Part shown: positions 1 through 7,759 of the stretch, piece by piece
Layout of the letters: the number at the start of each line of letters is the position of its first letter
Numbering within the stretch: the stretch's first letter is position 1
Assembly: GCA_002482685.1 (NCBI GenBank)
Contig: DLGL01000096.1
Span: 30,850-51,740 of the forward strand
DNA: 20,891 nt
Direction of reading: 5' to 3'
Source of the DNA: Bacteriovoracaceae bacterium UBA7695
GTDB taxonomy: Bacteria > Bdellovibrionota > Bacteriovoracia > Bacteriovoracales > Bacteriovoracaceae
The notes under the pieces: model-generated
Database searches by the model: none
Told to the model about the DNA's origin: nothing
Seen by the model: the letters and a program-made list of their open reading frames with translations, nothing else
Program-made: the position numbers and the translations under genes

Positions 1-342
1 ATAGATATTGTAGGAAATAGTGGCTTTAGTGCCAGTTCGAAAATTTTGTGTGAGGCCAGTGCGGAACGTTTCACGAATAGTCTGAGTTCCCTGAAAAGCG
101 GGAGCATTTGTAGGTCGTTGATCGTCGCTGAACTCTCCGTTTAAAAAGAAAGAGGGTGTAAAAAATAGACTCCCTTCAGTGCGGCGCAAGGCCTTGGCTT
201 CCATACCGAGTTTGGCACCTCTTAAACCCTCGTTACTCACCCCTACTTGTGCGAGGTATTCGTCGAGAGTTAGGGCGTAAGATGGAAGGCAAAGGAGGAT
301 GGCCGAGGCCATAAAAAGAGTACGAGTGTAGTGAAGTTTCAT
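1..342 (-). CDS. TolC-like outer membrane efflux protein, N-terminal part
   Basis: This is the first 114 codons of a gene that runs off the left edge of the window. It starts at an ATG (complement of 340-342) preceded by a good ribosome binding site, GAGGAAAC. The product begins with a signal peptide ending at about SYA|LTL (residues 1-23), followed by LDEYLAQV and an alternating helical stretch, then by aromatic/polar segments such as FTPSFFLNGEFSDD. This is the usual beginning of an outer membrane factor (OEP/TolC family), the trimeric channel of tripartite efflux pumps and type I secretion systems. It lies 106 bases downstream of the penicillin-acylase-like gene on the same strand, with a large inverted repeat in that gap. 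The family call rests only on the N-terminus and the pump partners are not visible. Confidence 0.7.
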   Translation of the reverse strand, partial: MKLHYTRTLFMASAILLCLPSYALTLDEYLAQVGVSNEGLRGAKLGMEAKALRRTEGSLFFTPSFFLNGEFSDDQRPTNAPAFQGTQTIRETFRTGLTQNFRTGTKATISYNIY

Positions 343-350
343 GTTTCCTC

Positions 351-387
351 AGTTAATCAAACGATTGTTTAAAACTTTTGATTAACT
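351..387. promoter_or_regulatory. Perfect 11-bp inverted repeat upstream of the TolC-like gene
   Basis: AGTTAATCAAA (351-361) and TTTGATTAACT (377-387) are exact reverse complements separated by 15 bases. The repeat ends only 8 bases before the start codon at 342, next to the ribosome binding site. It could be an operator for a TetR/MarR-type repressor of an efflux gene, or a leader hairpin that limits ribosome access. It lacks a following T-run on the minus strand, so it does not look like an intrinsic terminator. Confidence 0.5.
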
Positions 388-448
388 TAAGACTGAATGG
401 AATATTAGGCAACTGGATATTTTGTCCAAGTGCTTAACTTTAATTAAT

Positions 449-2542
449 TCAATATGTTACTTGCTGGTAGTGGCAGCTGTGCCAATCCGACCAAACTGGT
501 AAGTTATCCTGTTTTGTCGTGTAATTGCGGTTAAGTCCCGGAAGGGAGAGGTGAATTTCTGGTTGTTTTTTTAACACCACAATCATTCGCATTGAGGCAC
601 CTGAGTAGTGATCATAGATCTTTTTATCTGGATCCCATTTTGATGTTCCAGGATCTACGCTGTGATTATCACCAAAACCTGGAAGCTCCGGAGAGAAAAT
701 CCATTCTTTGTTCTGACTTAGATGTGAGAAATAAAGGCGATGAATCTTACTCCATGTGCGCCCATCGACCTGTTGTTTGGCAACATTGTAAAACGACATG
801 AGTTCAGATTTCTTTTTTTCATCGAGATTATTCAACAGATTGAAAAGCGCGTATTCATTAACCTGCCACCCCTCCATTAATAGATCCATGAGTCGGCGGT
901 AGATTGAAGGGGCCAGACTTTCATCGCTAGTCTGAAAATCCCAGTTTTTGAATTCAGCAATGTCGGCATTTTTCAGAATTCTGGGAACAAAATGAATAGC
1001 ATCAAGGGCCTGACGATCACACTGAAGATTCTGAAAACTTTTAACGTCTTGCTTTTGACTTTTTAATTCCTCGTCAATTCGAGAGGCGCGAAAAGAATAA
1101 CTATAGGCCCTGCCTCCATGAAATTTTGAATCCAACGGCCAGTGACGGTTATTGGCCGTGTAAACATAATGACGTTTGGGTTTAAGCACCGAGGGTCTGG
1201 AAATATTTTCCAGTAGTGGTGTCGACCTGAATTGATCCATGCTTTCACGAGCCACTCCATAGGTCGGTGCTGATTCCTGCTGATACACCTGCCCAACCAT
1301 GCGGTACCCGATGTCCCCACTTGAATCAGCAAAAACAAAATTCCAAGCGGGCAGACCTACTTTGAGTAATATAGCATCCATTTCTGAAACGGTTTTAGCG
1401 TGGACTAAACTAAACATAGGAAGAAGGTCACTGCCTTTAAGCTGGAAGCCTGTCCATCTGAGAACTAGTTTCTCTTCGGCTTCGAGCTCCAGCGGAATGA
1501 TCAAGTCGCCCTCTTTAGTTTTCTCAAAACTTTTAAGAAAAAAAGGAACTTTAAAAAATCCTAACTTCACATCGACGGTTGGGCGAAAAGTAACGATATC
1601 CGATTTTTTGAGATCTTTCACAAAAACAAGATCTGCTGAATTCATATAAGAGTTGGTGAGCCCCCATGCGACTTTTCCGTTCGTGCCACTCACAATGACG
1701 GGCACCCCAGGCAAACTCGCACCCATAGCATGCTGCTCTGGCGACTGAATATTTATCCAGTACCAAAAAAGAGGTGTTTTTAAATCCAGGTGTGGATCAT
1801 TGGCCAACATAGCAAAACCATTTTTGGACTTTTGTTTACTCACGACCCAATTGTTGGAGCCAGATTCTTTACCAAACACTTGCGGAAAATTTGCCCAGAG
1901 CTCGGGCAAAGGGATGGTACTGGAGGTAGTCTGAGTCTTAACACTACCTTTGGAGTATTCGCCAGATTTCAAAATTGTATTGAACCATGGATTGGTATCC
2001 TCTTCGAAGAGCTTAGCAGTTTGATCTTTCCAGTGCTCTTTAAATTTTTCTTCCTCGTAGTCTCGGGTAAAGGTTTTTCGAGTCTGATCAAATGACTGAA
2101 GAACTAAAAGCAGGATAGAATATTCAGCTTTCCATTCCTGCGGAGTGTATTCCAGATCCAGAAATTCACGTGCTTTCTTACCTTCCACAAATCCAAGGTT
2201 TGCTCCTTTGGCATAGGATTCAAGCCAGCTTTTTTGCAAATCTGGAAGCTCCTTAAATATTCTTGAAGCGAGTGCGGGAAGATCCAAAAGGCGCATCATG
2301 AGGTCACTCTTTAAAGATGAGAATCCGTAGATCTCGGAATTTCTTCCCTGAGCTGTCCTCAAAAAATAGTCCATTTCCCATGCACGGTCTCGACCATGAT
2401 GATATCCAAAACAGAAATAATATTCCTCTACGGACCGAACTTTTTGATGAGTAATCCCCATCTGATCGTATGTGGCTTCACATTTAATTTCGTTTGAGGC
2501 AAAGGAAACCAGACTTAAAAGCAGGAAAAAAAAACAGATCAT
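449..2542 (-). CDS. Penicillin acylase family protein (secreted Ntn hydrolase)
   Basis: This 697-residue protein matches the penicillin/acylhomoserine-lactone acylase family, which hydrolyses amide bonds between an acyl chain and an amine. A hydrophobic signal peptide occupies residues 1-16 (...VSFA|S). The N-terminal YDQMGITH and FGYHHGRDRAWEMD blocks are typical of the alpha chain. GSNNWVVS places the expected nucleophile at Ser229, the residue that becomes the N-terminus of the beta chain after autocleavage. ANDPHL (about 247-252) and GTNGKVAWGLTNS with a following Asp are the conserved beta-chain motifs. The length fits a periplasmic precursor with alpha, spacer and beta parts. The ATG directly follows the TAA of the PLA2-like gene, so the two are probably translated together. 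The substrate (beta-lactam, AHL, N-acyl lipid or peptide) cannot be read from the sequence. Confidence 0.92.
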   Translation of the reverse strand: MICFFFLLLSLVSFASNEIKCEATYDQMGITHQKVRSVEEYYFCFGYHHGRDRAWEMDYFLRTAQGRNSEIYGFSSLKSDLMMRLLDLPALASRIFKELPDLQKSWLESYAKGANLGFVEGKKAREFLDLEYTPQEWKAEYSILLLVLQSFDQTRKTFTRDYEEEKFKEHWKDQTAKLFEEDTNPWFNTILKSGEYSKGSVKTQTTSSTIPLPELWANFPQVFGKESGSNNWVVSKQKSKNGFAMLANDPHLDLKTPLFWYWINIQSPEQHAMGASLPGVPVIVSGTNGKVAWGLTNSYMNSADLVFVKDLKKSDIVTFRPTVDVKLGFFKVPFFLKSFEKTKEGDLIIPLELEAEEKLVLRWTGFQLKGSDLLPMFSLVHAKTVSEMDAILLKVGLPAWNFVFADSSGDIGYRMVGQVYQQESAPTYGVARESMDQFRSTPLLENISRPSVLKPKRHYVYTANNRHWPLDSKFHGGRAYSYSFRASRIDEELKSQKQDVKSFQNLQCDRQALDAIHFVPRILKNADIAEFKNWDFQTSDESLAPSIYRRLMDLLMEGWQVNEYALFNLLNNLDEKKKSELMSFYNVAKQQVDGRTWSKIHRLYFSHLSQNKEWIFSPELPGFGDNHSVDPGTSKWDPDKKIYDHYSGASMRMIVVLKKQPEIHLSLPGLNRNYTTKQDNLPVWSDWHSCHYQQVTY

Positions 2543-3016
2543 TTAGAAATCCAGGCGTGAAAATAGTTGAGCTTTAAAACTGTTGAATAATTCTCTAGGT
2601 ATATCAGGATTTTGCCGGGCCAGAGATTCTACCACCAAATTTGATTCTTCCGCAGTCAGCGCCAAATAGCGCGTACGGTTTTCAAAAGCGTGACCCCACT
2701 GCTTTGTTTTAAACCGGATAGGAGAATTAGCTCCGATAGAAACAGCTGCATAAATAAGTTTAGCTTGCCTGTGAGCACCAGTAGCAGCAACACACTCCCT
2801 CAATCTGACGTCTGTTTCCTTACGGTCTGACTTAGAACCACCTGCCCAGAAATATAAATCATGCTCAACACAACAGTGCTTCCATAATTCTGGTTTTTGG
2901 CGGGTCCCTTCAGGGTAGGAAGTGCAATAATCAGTTAAGAATGGCTTAAGATCTACAGGTGTCTTACCAAAGGCTGGCAAACTAATAAGAAATAAAAGAA
3001 GTATGCGAATGTTCAT
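2543..3016 (-). CDS. Secreted phospholipase A2-like protein
   Basis: This 157-residue protein has a signal peptide (residues 1-17, ...PAFG|K). The block HCCVEHDLYFWAGG resembles the active-site helix of secreted phospholipase A2 (CCxxHDxCY), giving candidate catalytic His52 and Asp53 next to Cys48-Cys49. It is followed by a second helix with Asp69 and Cys75 (ETDVRLREC), where PLA2 enzymes carry the Asp that partners the His. Cys31 could complete a disulfide. The classical calcium-loop signature is not obvious, so activity is uncertain. Known PLA2 enzymes release the sn-2 fatty acid from phospholipids. The gene ends exactly where the acylase gene begins, implying a shared transcript and translational coupling. 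A role in attacking membranes outside the cell is an inference. Confidence 0.72.
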   Translation of the reverse strand: MNIRILLLFLISLPAFGKTPVDLKPFLTDYCTSYPEGTRQKPELWKHCCVEHDLYFWAGGSKSDRKETDVRLRECVAATGAHRQAKLIYAAVSIGANSPIRFKTKQWGHAFENRTRYLALTAEESNLVVESLARQNPDIPRELFNSFKAQLFSRLDF

Positions 3017-3065
3017 GGAGTCATCACCCTTAAGATATCCTTTTTATCAACTACTCAGGGGACGG

Positions 3066-3093
3066 TTTACTTCCCTGCGTGAAATTTTATGCT
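3066..3093 (+). promoter_or_regulatory. Possible sigma-70 promoter of the 3132 gene
   Basis: TTTACT (3066-3071) and TATGCT (3088-3093) are separated by 16 bases and lie about 40 bases upstream of the start codon at 3132. Both boxes are imperfect, so this is a candidate only. Confidence 0.35.
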
Positions 3094-3131
3094 ACAAAAT
3101 TCGAGATCGAAACACTTAAAAGGAGCTTCGC

Positions 3132-3677
3132 ATGTTTAAAAAGTTTTTTCTTCTAATGGTAGCATTTTCAATCCTGACGGTTCAGGCCAATGCTGCTACT
3201 CACAACAATTTAAAGGCGGCGTTTGATGATCTCAACTACTCTCTTTCTGTTGAGTGGGATCAATCGGACAAGGCGTTCTACAATGCAAAAATGGATAACT
3301 TTGCAAATACAATTAAGGAACTTCAAGCTGAAGGTCTAACAAACCAAGAGCTAGTAGATTTCACATTATCTCAAGTTAAAGATCAAAAGCTTGCTCAAGA
3401 TCTTAAAACGGCCTTCACAATGGTTGTTATTAACAAGATGTCACCTTCAGAAGCTCACGCTTATATCACAGATGTAATGAGCAGATCATACTCTACTGGT
3501 GCTAGCTGGGCCGGAGAAGTTATTCTTGGGGCCATCGGTCTTGTGATTTTTGTTGCTCTAGCTGCAATTGTGGTTGGAAGTGCAAAAATTGAAGATGGTT
3601 GCTACAAAGTTCGTACATGCGATCAAGCATGTATTGGTAACTCGTGTGTTGAAGAATGCGACTACCGTTGTATCTAA
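3132..3677 (+). CDS. Exported membrane protein with a six-cysteine C-terminal tail, unknown function
   Basis: I do not recognise this 181-residue protein. It starts after an excellent ribosome binding site (AAAAGGAG, 6 bases before ATG). Residues 1-21 form a signal peptide (VQANA|A). Residues about 25-120 are a soluble, mostly helical segment, with repeated phrases such as LKAAFDDLNYSL and LAQDLKTAFTMVV. A strongly hydrophobic segment at about 126-149 (GEVILGAIGLVIFVALAAIVVG) should span a membrane. The last 27 residues contain six cysteines (GCY, TCD, ACI, SCV, ECD, RCI), suggesting a disulfide-knotted or metal-binding tail. The gene has its own candidate promoter and a strong terminator, so it is probably expressed alone. 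Confidence 0.85.
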   Translation: MFKKFFLLMVAFSILTVQANAATHNNLKAAFDDLNYSLSVEWDQSDKAFYNAKMDNFANTIKELQAEGLTNQELVDFTLSQVKDQKLAQDLKTAFTMVVINKMSPSEAHAYITDVMSRSYSTGASWAGEVILGAIGLVIFVALAAIVVGSAKIEDGCYKVRTCDQACIGNSCVEECDYRCI

Positions 3678-3691
3678 TCTAAATTTTCAGG

Positions 3692-3722
3692 AAGCTACTC
3701 AAGGACGAGTAGCTTTTTTCTT
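3692..3722 (+). terminator. Intrinsic terminator of the 3132 gene
   Basis: AAGCTACTC and GAGTAGCTT form a perfect 9-bp stem with a 6-base loop, followed directly by a T-rich tract (TTTTTTCTT). Confidence 0.9.
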
Positions 3723-3743
3723 AGATTCTGTTCACAATGAATC

Positions 3744-3983
3744 ATGTATAAAATCTTCTTACTCCTCATTCTTTTTAGCTGCTCTCATAAATCCAATCAG
3801 AAACCACCCATACCTGACGGACTAGTCACAATAGAAACTGCTGTAGATCACTTAACTGCCTCTTACCTGAAAGGCTGCGTCGATGCTTTTCATGCTTTAA
3901 AGATTCCAAAATCCTTCCATCATTGCCGCACCCAGGCAGAGATCCACCGGAAAGATGTTCAACATGTTCTTGATCAGGAATAG
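3744..3983 (+). CDS. Small putative lipoprotein, unknown function
   Basis: This 79-residue reading frame begins MYKIFLLLILFSCSH, a short basic start and hydrophobic core ending in a Cys at residue 13. This is lipobox-like, although Phe at position -2 is atypical. The remainder is a short polar domain with two further Cys residues and several His (FHHC, HALK). There is no clear Shine-Dalgarno sequence, and it starts only 22 bases after the terminator of the preceding gene. The lipoprotein-like N-terminus and the clean spacing to the next gene (35 bases) favour a real gene. It may be co-transcribed with the Mpo1-like gene. Function is unknown. Confidence 0.55.
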   Translation: MYKIFLLLILFSCSHKSNQKPPIPDGLVTIETAVDHLTASYLKGCVDAFHALKIPKSFHHCRTQAEIHRKDVQHVLDQE

Positions 3984-4018
3984 TAAGCCTTTATAATAGA
4001 CTCTAAAGAGAGGTTTAA

Positions 4019-4480
4019 ATGCGTACTTTCGATCAATGGATGTCTGAGTATGGGGTAAGCCATAATAATCCCACTAACCAGCTTATACATAAGATATGTG
4101 TGCCTCTCATTATGCTTTCAGTAATCGGAATTCTTTGGTCGACTCCAACGCCAGAATTTTTTCAATCACTTCCCTATTTAAACTGGGCAACCATTTTTGT
4201 GGCCGGTTGCTTAATCTTTTATCTGACTTTAAGTTTTGTGATGTTTTTAGGAATGTTGATTTTAACCGGAGTCATGTGCTGGCTGTGTCAGTTAATGGAG
4301 AATGCCGGAATTTTACTTCCGGCCTCTATTACAATTTTTCTCTTGTCATGGATCGGACAATTTTATGGGCACAAAGTTGAAGGAAAAAAGCCCTCTTTCC
4401 TTCAGGATCTGGCCTTTCTTTTAATTGGTCCACTTTGGGTTCTGAGATTTTTTTATGCGAAGATTGGGCTTAAGATTTGA
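4019..4480 (+). CDS. Mpo1-like / DUF962 family integral membrane protein
   Basis: This 153-residue membrane protein starts after a good ribosome binding site (AGAGAGG). It opens with FDQWMSEYGVSHNNPTNQLIHKICVP, the hallmark of the Mpo1/YGL010w (DUF962) family: Tyr11, His15, Asn20 and His24, then membrane helices and a second block WIGQFYGHKVEGKKPS with His118 and Glu121. Yeast Mpo1 is an iron-dependent dioxygenase that shortens 2-hydroxy fatty acids, with histidines as likely ligands; bacterial members are little studied. About four hydrophobic segments fall at roughly residues 28-42, 54-74, 76-105 and 126-146. Its last 11 bases overlap the end of the convergent fumarase gene. Membrane lipid metabolism is an inference from the family. 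Confidence 0.82.
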   Translation: MRTFDQWMSEYGVSHNNPTNQLIHKICVPLIMLSVIGILWSTPTPEFFQSLPYLNWATIFVAGCLIFYLTLSFVMFLGMLILTGVMCWLCQLMENAGILLPASITIFLLSWIGQFYGHKVEGKKPSFLQDLAFLLIGPLWVLRFFYAKIGLKI

Positions 4481-5870
4481 GGTTCGTCATCTCTTCAGCT
4501 TTTACCCATTGATCAAATTGTTCCGCCGTTAGATAACCTGAATCAATAGCGGCAGCCTTCAGCGTTTTTCCTTCAGCATGAGCAGCCTTGGCAATTTTAG
4601 CGGCCTTATCGTACCCAATATGAGGATTGAGGGCGGTGACCAGCATAAGAGAGTTATTTAAAAGCTCTGTGATACGCTGCTGATTGGGCTGAATCCCCGT
4701 CGCACAGAATTCATCAAATGAATTACAGCCGTCAGTCAGTAGCCGGACACTTTGTAGAAAATTGTGGATGATAAGTGGTTTGAACACATTGAGTTCAAAG
4801 TTTCCTGATGCTCCACCAATGTTAATAGCAACATCATTTCCCATAACCTGTGCACAAATCATGGTTAAAGCTTCACACTGAGTAGGATTTACTTTTCCTG
4901 GCATAATAGATGAGCCAGGTTCATTTTCAGGAATGCTAATTTCACCAAGACCACTTCTCGGACCAGAAGCTAGCCATCGGATATCGTTTGCTATTTTAAA
5001 TAAACTTGCTGCCAAACCTTTTAGAGCACCATGGGCGTGAACGATCGCATCGTTAGCGGCCAGAGCTTCGAATTTGTTTGGCGCTGTCTCAAAATGAAGA
5101 CCGGTGAGTTCAGAAATTTTTCTCGCCATTTTTTCGGCGTATCCCTTAGGAGCATTTAGTCCGGTCCCTACAGCAGTTCCACCCAAAGCCAGCTCTCTAA
5201 GGTGAGTCAATGAATTTTCAATATGGGCCACTGAATGATTGAGCTGGAAAACATAACCTGAGAGCTCCTGACCCAACGTGATTGGAGTTGCATCCATCAA
5301 GTGGGTACGGCCAATTTTTGTAACGGACATGAATTCTTTAGATTTTTCTTCTAGAGTATCACGGAGCTTTTCTATAGCTGGTATTAAATCCAACACAATT
5401 CCCTGAACAGCGGATATGCTCATTGCCGTTGGGAAAACATCATTAGAACTTTGAGATTTATTAACGTCATCATTAGGATGAACTTTCCGTTTTTCGCCTC
5501 TCTCACCGTCCATAATTTCACTGGCCAGATTCGCCAGCACTTCGTTGACGTTCATATTCGTTTGAGTGCCGCTACCTGTCTGCCAGACGGATAACGGGAA
5601 CTCTGAGTGATGCTGACCATTAAGGATTTCATGATCGGCTCCCTTAATGGCAAGTGACTTATCTATTGGAAGCAGTTTTAATTCACCATTAACTATCGCA
5701 GCTGATTTTTTAATAAGAACGAGAGCTTTAATTAAATTGATATCCATCTTTTCAGTGGAAATGGCAAAATGGTGTAGAGATCGCTGAGTCTGTGCCCCCC
5801 ATAATTTATCCGAAGGCACCTCGATTTCTCCAAAGGTATCTTTTTCAATGCGACTATGAGTGTTTTCCAT
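4470..5870 (-). CDS. fumC: Fumarate hydratase, class II
   Basis: This 466-residue enzyme belongs to the fumarase/aspartase superfamily and converts fumarate and water to L-malate in the TCA cycle, as a cytoplasmic homotetramer without an iron-sulfur cluster. It has the superfamily signature GSSIMPGKVNP at 319-329, with Ser320, Lys326 and Asn328 matching the E. coli FumC catalytic loop. GRTHLMDATP carries His190, matching the E. coli His188. SGTQTNMNVNE (about 100-110) and the HPNDDVNKSQSSND block (131-144) are the other conserved active-site segments and favour fumarase over aspartase or argininosuccinate lyase. Length is standard. The start is preceded by AAAAGAGA. Its 3' end overlaps the convergent 4019 gene by 11 bases. 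Confidence 0.95.
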   Translation of the reverse strand: MENTHSRIEKDTFGEIEVPSDKLWGAQTQRSLHHFAISTEKMDINLIKALVLIKKSAAIVNGELKLLPIDKSLAIKGADHEILNGQHHSEFPLSVWQTGSGTQTNMNVNEVLANLASEIMDGERGEKRKVHPNDDVNKSQSSNDVFPTAMSISAVQGIVLDLIPAIEKLRDTLEEKSKEFMSVTKIGRTHLMDATPITLGQELSGYVFQLNHSVAHIENSLTHLRELALGGTAVGTGLNAPKGYAEKMARKISELTGLHFETAPNKFEALAANDAIVHAHGALKGLAASLFKIANDIRWLASGPRSGLGEISIPENEPGSSIMPGKVNPTQCEALTMICAQVMGNDVAINIGGASGNFELNVFKPLIIHNFLQSVRLLTDGCNSFDEFCATGIQPNQQRITELLNNSLMLVTALNPHIGYDKAAKIAKAAHAEGKTLKAAAIDSGYLTAEQFDQWVKAEEMTNLKS

Positions 5871-5985
5871 TTAATCTCTTTTATTAATGTAATTTTATTT
5901 TTTGATTCATTACTGGTGAAAACAGAAGCTTCAACGATTTTGTAAGGATGAGCAAGCACGAAAATTTTCAAAGCAATGAAGAGAT

Positions 5986-6028
5986 CGCAAAAACACCTCT
6001 CGCTTCCGTAACAAAGCGAGAGGTGTTT
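5986..6028 (-). terminator. Intrinsic terminator of the 6033 gene
   Basis: AAACACCTCTCGCTT (5991-6005) and AAGCGAGAGGTGTTT (6014-6028) form a perfect 15-bp stem. On the minus strand the stem runs into TTTTTG. It starts 5 bases after the stop codon of the minus-strand gene. Confidence 0.9.
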
Positions 6029-6032
6029 AAAT

Positions 6033-6401
6033 TTATTTAACCTTTAACTTACAATTGTCTCTAATGCCATTCACTGCAACATTGATTTTAGGAGGATTCC
6101 CATCAACCATACTAGGTTGTGTGAACGTAAATCGTTTAGATGCGTTTTTAAGAGACTTGTCACTTTCGTTAGAGAAAACGACGGCCTTACCACTCTCAGA
6201 AGAATAGGCAGAACCATCCTCCGCAAGAAGTTTTGTTTTCACGTCACCTTCTGAGACGTAAACAAATTTTTCGCCCTCTTTAGCAAGGACCTGAACTTTT
6301 TCTTTGCAGTTATTAGTTGTCTCAGCGACTACTTTCCAATCTGCAGCAGACCATGCAAATGAAGTGAGTGACATGAGAGAAAGTAGGAAAACCGATTTCA
6401 T
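6033..6401 (-). CDS. Small secreted protein, unknown function
   Basis: This 122-residue protein has a signal peptide (residues 1-19, ...FAWSA|A), followed by a roughly 100-residue domain rich in Lys, Val and Ser that is probably mostly beta structure. Two cysteines, one near each end of the mature chain (NNCKEK and DNCKLKVK), could form a single disulfide in the periplasm. A strong ribosome binding site (AGGAG) precedes the ATG and a strong terminator follows the stop, so it is probably a single-gene transcript. I do not recognise the family. Confidence 0.85.
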   Translation of the reverse strand: MKSVFLLSLMSLTSFAWSAADWKVVAETTNNCKEKVQVLAKEGEKFVYVSEGDVKTKLLAEDGSAYSSESGKAVVFSNESDKSLKNASKRFTFTQPSMVDGNPPKINVAVNGIRDNCKLKVK

Positions 6402-6422
6402 CTTTGACTCCTATTTAAGCTA

Positions 6423-6440
6423 TTACTCTCATATGAGTAA
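6423..6440. promoter_or_regulatory. Short inverted repeat upstream of the 6033 gene
   Basis: TTACTC and GAGTAA are separated by 6 bases and lie 21 bases upstream of the start at 6401, in the 155-base gap that precedes this gene. It may be an operator or a weak leader hairpin; nothing else in the gap stands out. Confidence 0.2.
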
Positions 6441-6556
6441 CGCCGGAGAAGATACATGGAACAGCTAATCAGAGTCTTTGATCAGTGAGTCGATATGAGC
6501 TTAATTTATTCTATATTAAGTTCTTCTAATTAATTTTAAGGCTACCTAAATTTAAC

Positions 6557-7750
6557 TTAGACCAACTCGTTGAGGGCCTTTTTGATACGATTTACCGCTT
6601 CACGAATTATATCCTCCGAAGTGGCGTAAGAGAGCCTCAGATAATCAGGAGCACCAAAAGCAGCACCCGGGGTCATGGCGACGTGGCCTACGTTGAGCAG
6701 GTACATGCACAAATCTTTTGCATCTTTAATAACAACGTCGCCATGTTTTTTTCCAAAGTAATAAGAAACTTCCGGAAATAAATAGAAGGCTCCACCTGGA
6801 TTATTCACCTTGATATGAGGAACTTCCTTCATTAAGGAAATTAATAAATCACGACGTTTTAAAAAAGCTTCCTGCATAGGTTTAACAACCATAGGGTCTG
6901 CACTTAGAGCAGCGATAGCCGCACGTTGAGTGATTGAGCAGGCCCCTGATGTAAATTGACCTTGAATTTTCCCGCAAGCTGCAGCGATGGCCTGAGGTGC
7001 GCCGATGTAGCCCAGACGCCATCCAGTCATTGCAAAGCCTTTAGATAAACCATTCACTGTGATCGTCCGGTCTGCTAATTCAGGAATAGATCCTATTGAG
7101 AACATTTTCCCTTCGAAAGTGATGAGTTCATAAATTTCGTCTGCGCAAATGAGAACATGGGGATTTTTTTTGAAAACCTCTCCCAATGCCCTTAGTTCAC
7201 TCTCTGAATACATTGTTCCAGTCGGGTTACAGGGATTTGAAAATAAAAAAAGTTTTGTCTTTGGAGTAATCGATTTTTCTAACTGGGCAGGTGTGATTTT
7301 AAAATCTGTCTTATAAGTGGTTTCAAGAGCAACGACTCTTCCTTCATTCAAATTGATCATATCAGCGTAGCTCACCCAATAAGGCGCAGGAAGAATCACT
7401 TCATCCCCCGGATTTATAACGGCCATCACGAGATTAATAATGCTCTGTTTAGCACCGGTCGATACAATGATTTGAGAAGGCTTGTAGTTCAGGTTGTTGT
7501 CACGTTTGAATTTATTTGAAATAGCCTCGAGCAAATCTTTATACCCGGGAACTGGGGTGTAATAAGAAAAGTTTTTATCTATCGCTTCCTTGGCCGCCAG
7601 TTTAATAAAATCGGGAGTCGCAAAGGCAGGCTCGCCTAAACTCATATTGATGACGTTTACACCTTTTTCTTTCAACTCATTACCCAAACGGGCCATGGCA
7701 AGAGTTTCAGATTCGGCGAGTTTTTCTACACGTTGAGATAAGAAGTTCAT
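6557..7750 (-). CDS. Class I PLP-dependent aminotransferase (aspartate aminotransferase type)
   Basis: This 397-residue cytoplasmic enzyme belongs to fold-type I aminotransferases, most like the aspartate/prephenate aminotransferase subgroup of Thermus and rhizobia. It transfers an amino group between an amino acid and 2-oxoglutarate using PLP. SNPCNPTG (171-178), CADEIYE (202-208) and GLSKGFAMTGWRLGY (234-248) are the standard motifs: Asn175 and Asp204 contact the cofactor and Lys237 should form the Schiff base. YLRLSYA near the C-terminus supplies the carboxylate-binding Arg. MSLGEPAF at 36-43 is the usual N-terminal substrate-site motif. The ribosome binding site AGGA lies beside a GC-rich hairpin in the leader. 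Substrate preference (aspartate, prephenate or aromatic) is not certain. Confidence 0.93.
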   Translation of the reverse strand: MNFLSQRVEKLAESETLAMARLGNELKEKGVNVINMSLGEPAFATPDFIKLAAKEAIDKNFSYYTPVPGYKDLLEAISNKFKRDNNLNYKPSQIIVSTGAKQSIINLVMAVINPGDEVILPAPYWVSYADMINLNEGRVVALETTYKTDFKITPAQLEKSITPKTKLFLFSNPCNPTGTMYSESELRALGEVFKKNPHVLICADEIYELITFEGKMFSIGSIPELADRTITVNGLSKGFAMTGWRLGYIGAPQAIAAACGKIQGQFTSGACSITQRAAIAALSADPMVVKPMQEAFLKRRDLLISLMKEVPHIKVNNPGGAFYLFPEVSYYFGKKHGDVVIKDAKDLCMYLLNVGHVAMTPGAAFGAPDYLRLSYATSEDIIREAVNRIKKALNELV

Positions 7751-7759
7751 TGGTTTTCC

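Noticed and set aside
592..2095. Several open frames on both strands inside the acylase gene
   Set aside because: They overlap a full-length gene with clear motifs, lack ribosome binding sites and recognisable features, and are read as frame shadows.
3568..3825. 85-codon plus-strand frame across the end of the 3132 gene
   Set aside because: It runs through the strong terminator and overlaps two better supported genes in other frames.
5732..5971. 79-codon minus-strand frame overlapping the start of fumC
   Set aside because: It covers the fumC leader and the first codons of fumC in another frame; it has no family motif and no convincing signal peptide.
6500..6520. CTTAAT/ATTAAG inverted repeat downstream of the aminotransferase gene
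   Set aside because: It is an AT-only 6-bp stem with a 9-base loop and no T-run on the minus strand; such repeats are expected in AT-rich gaps.
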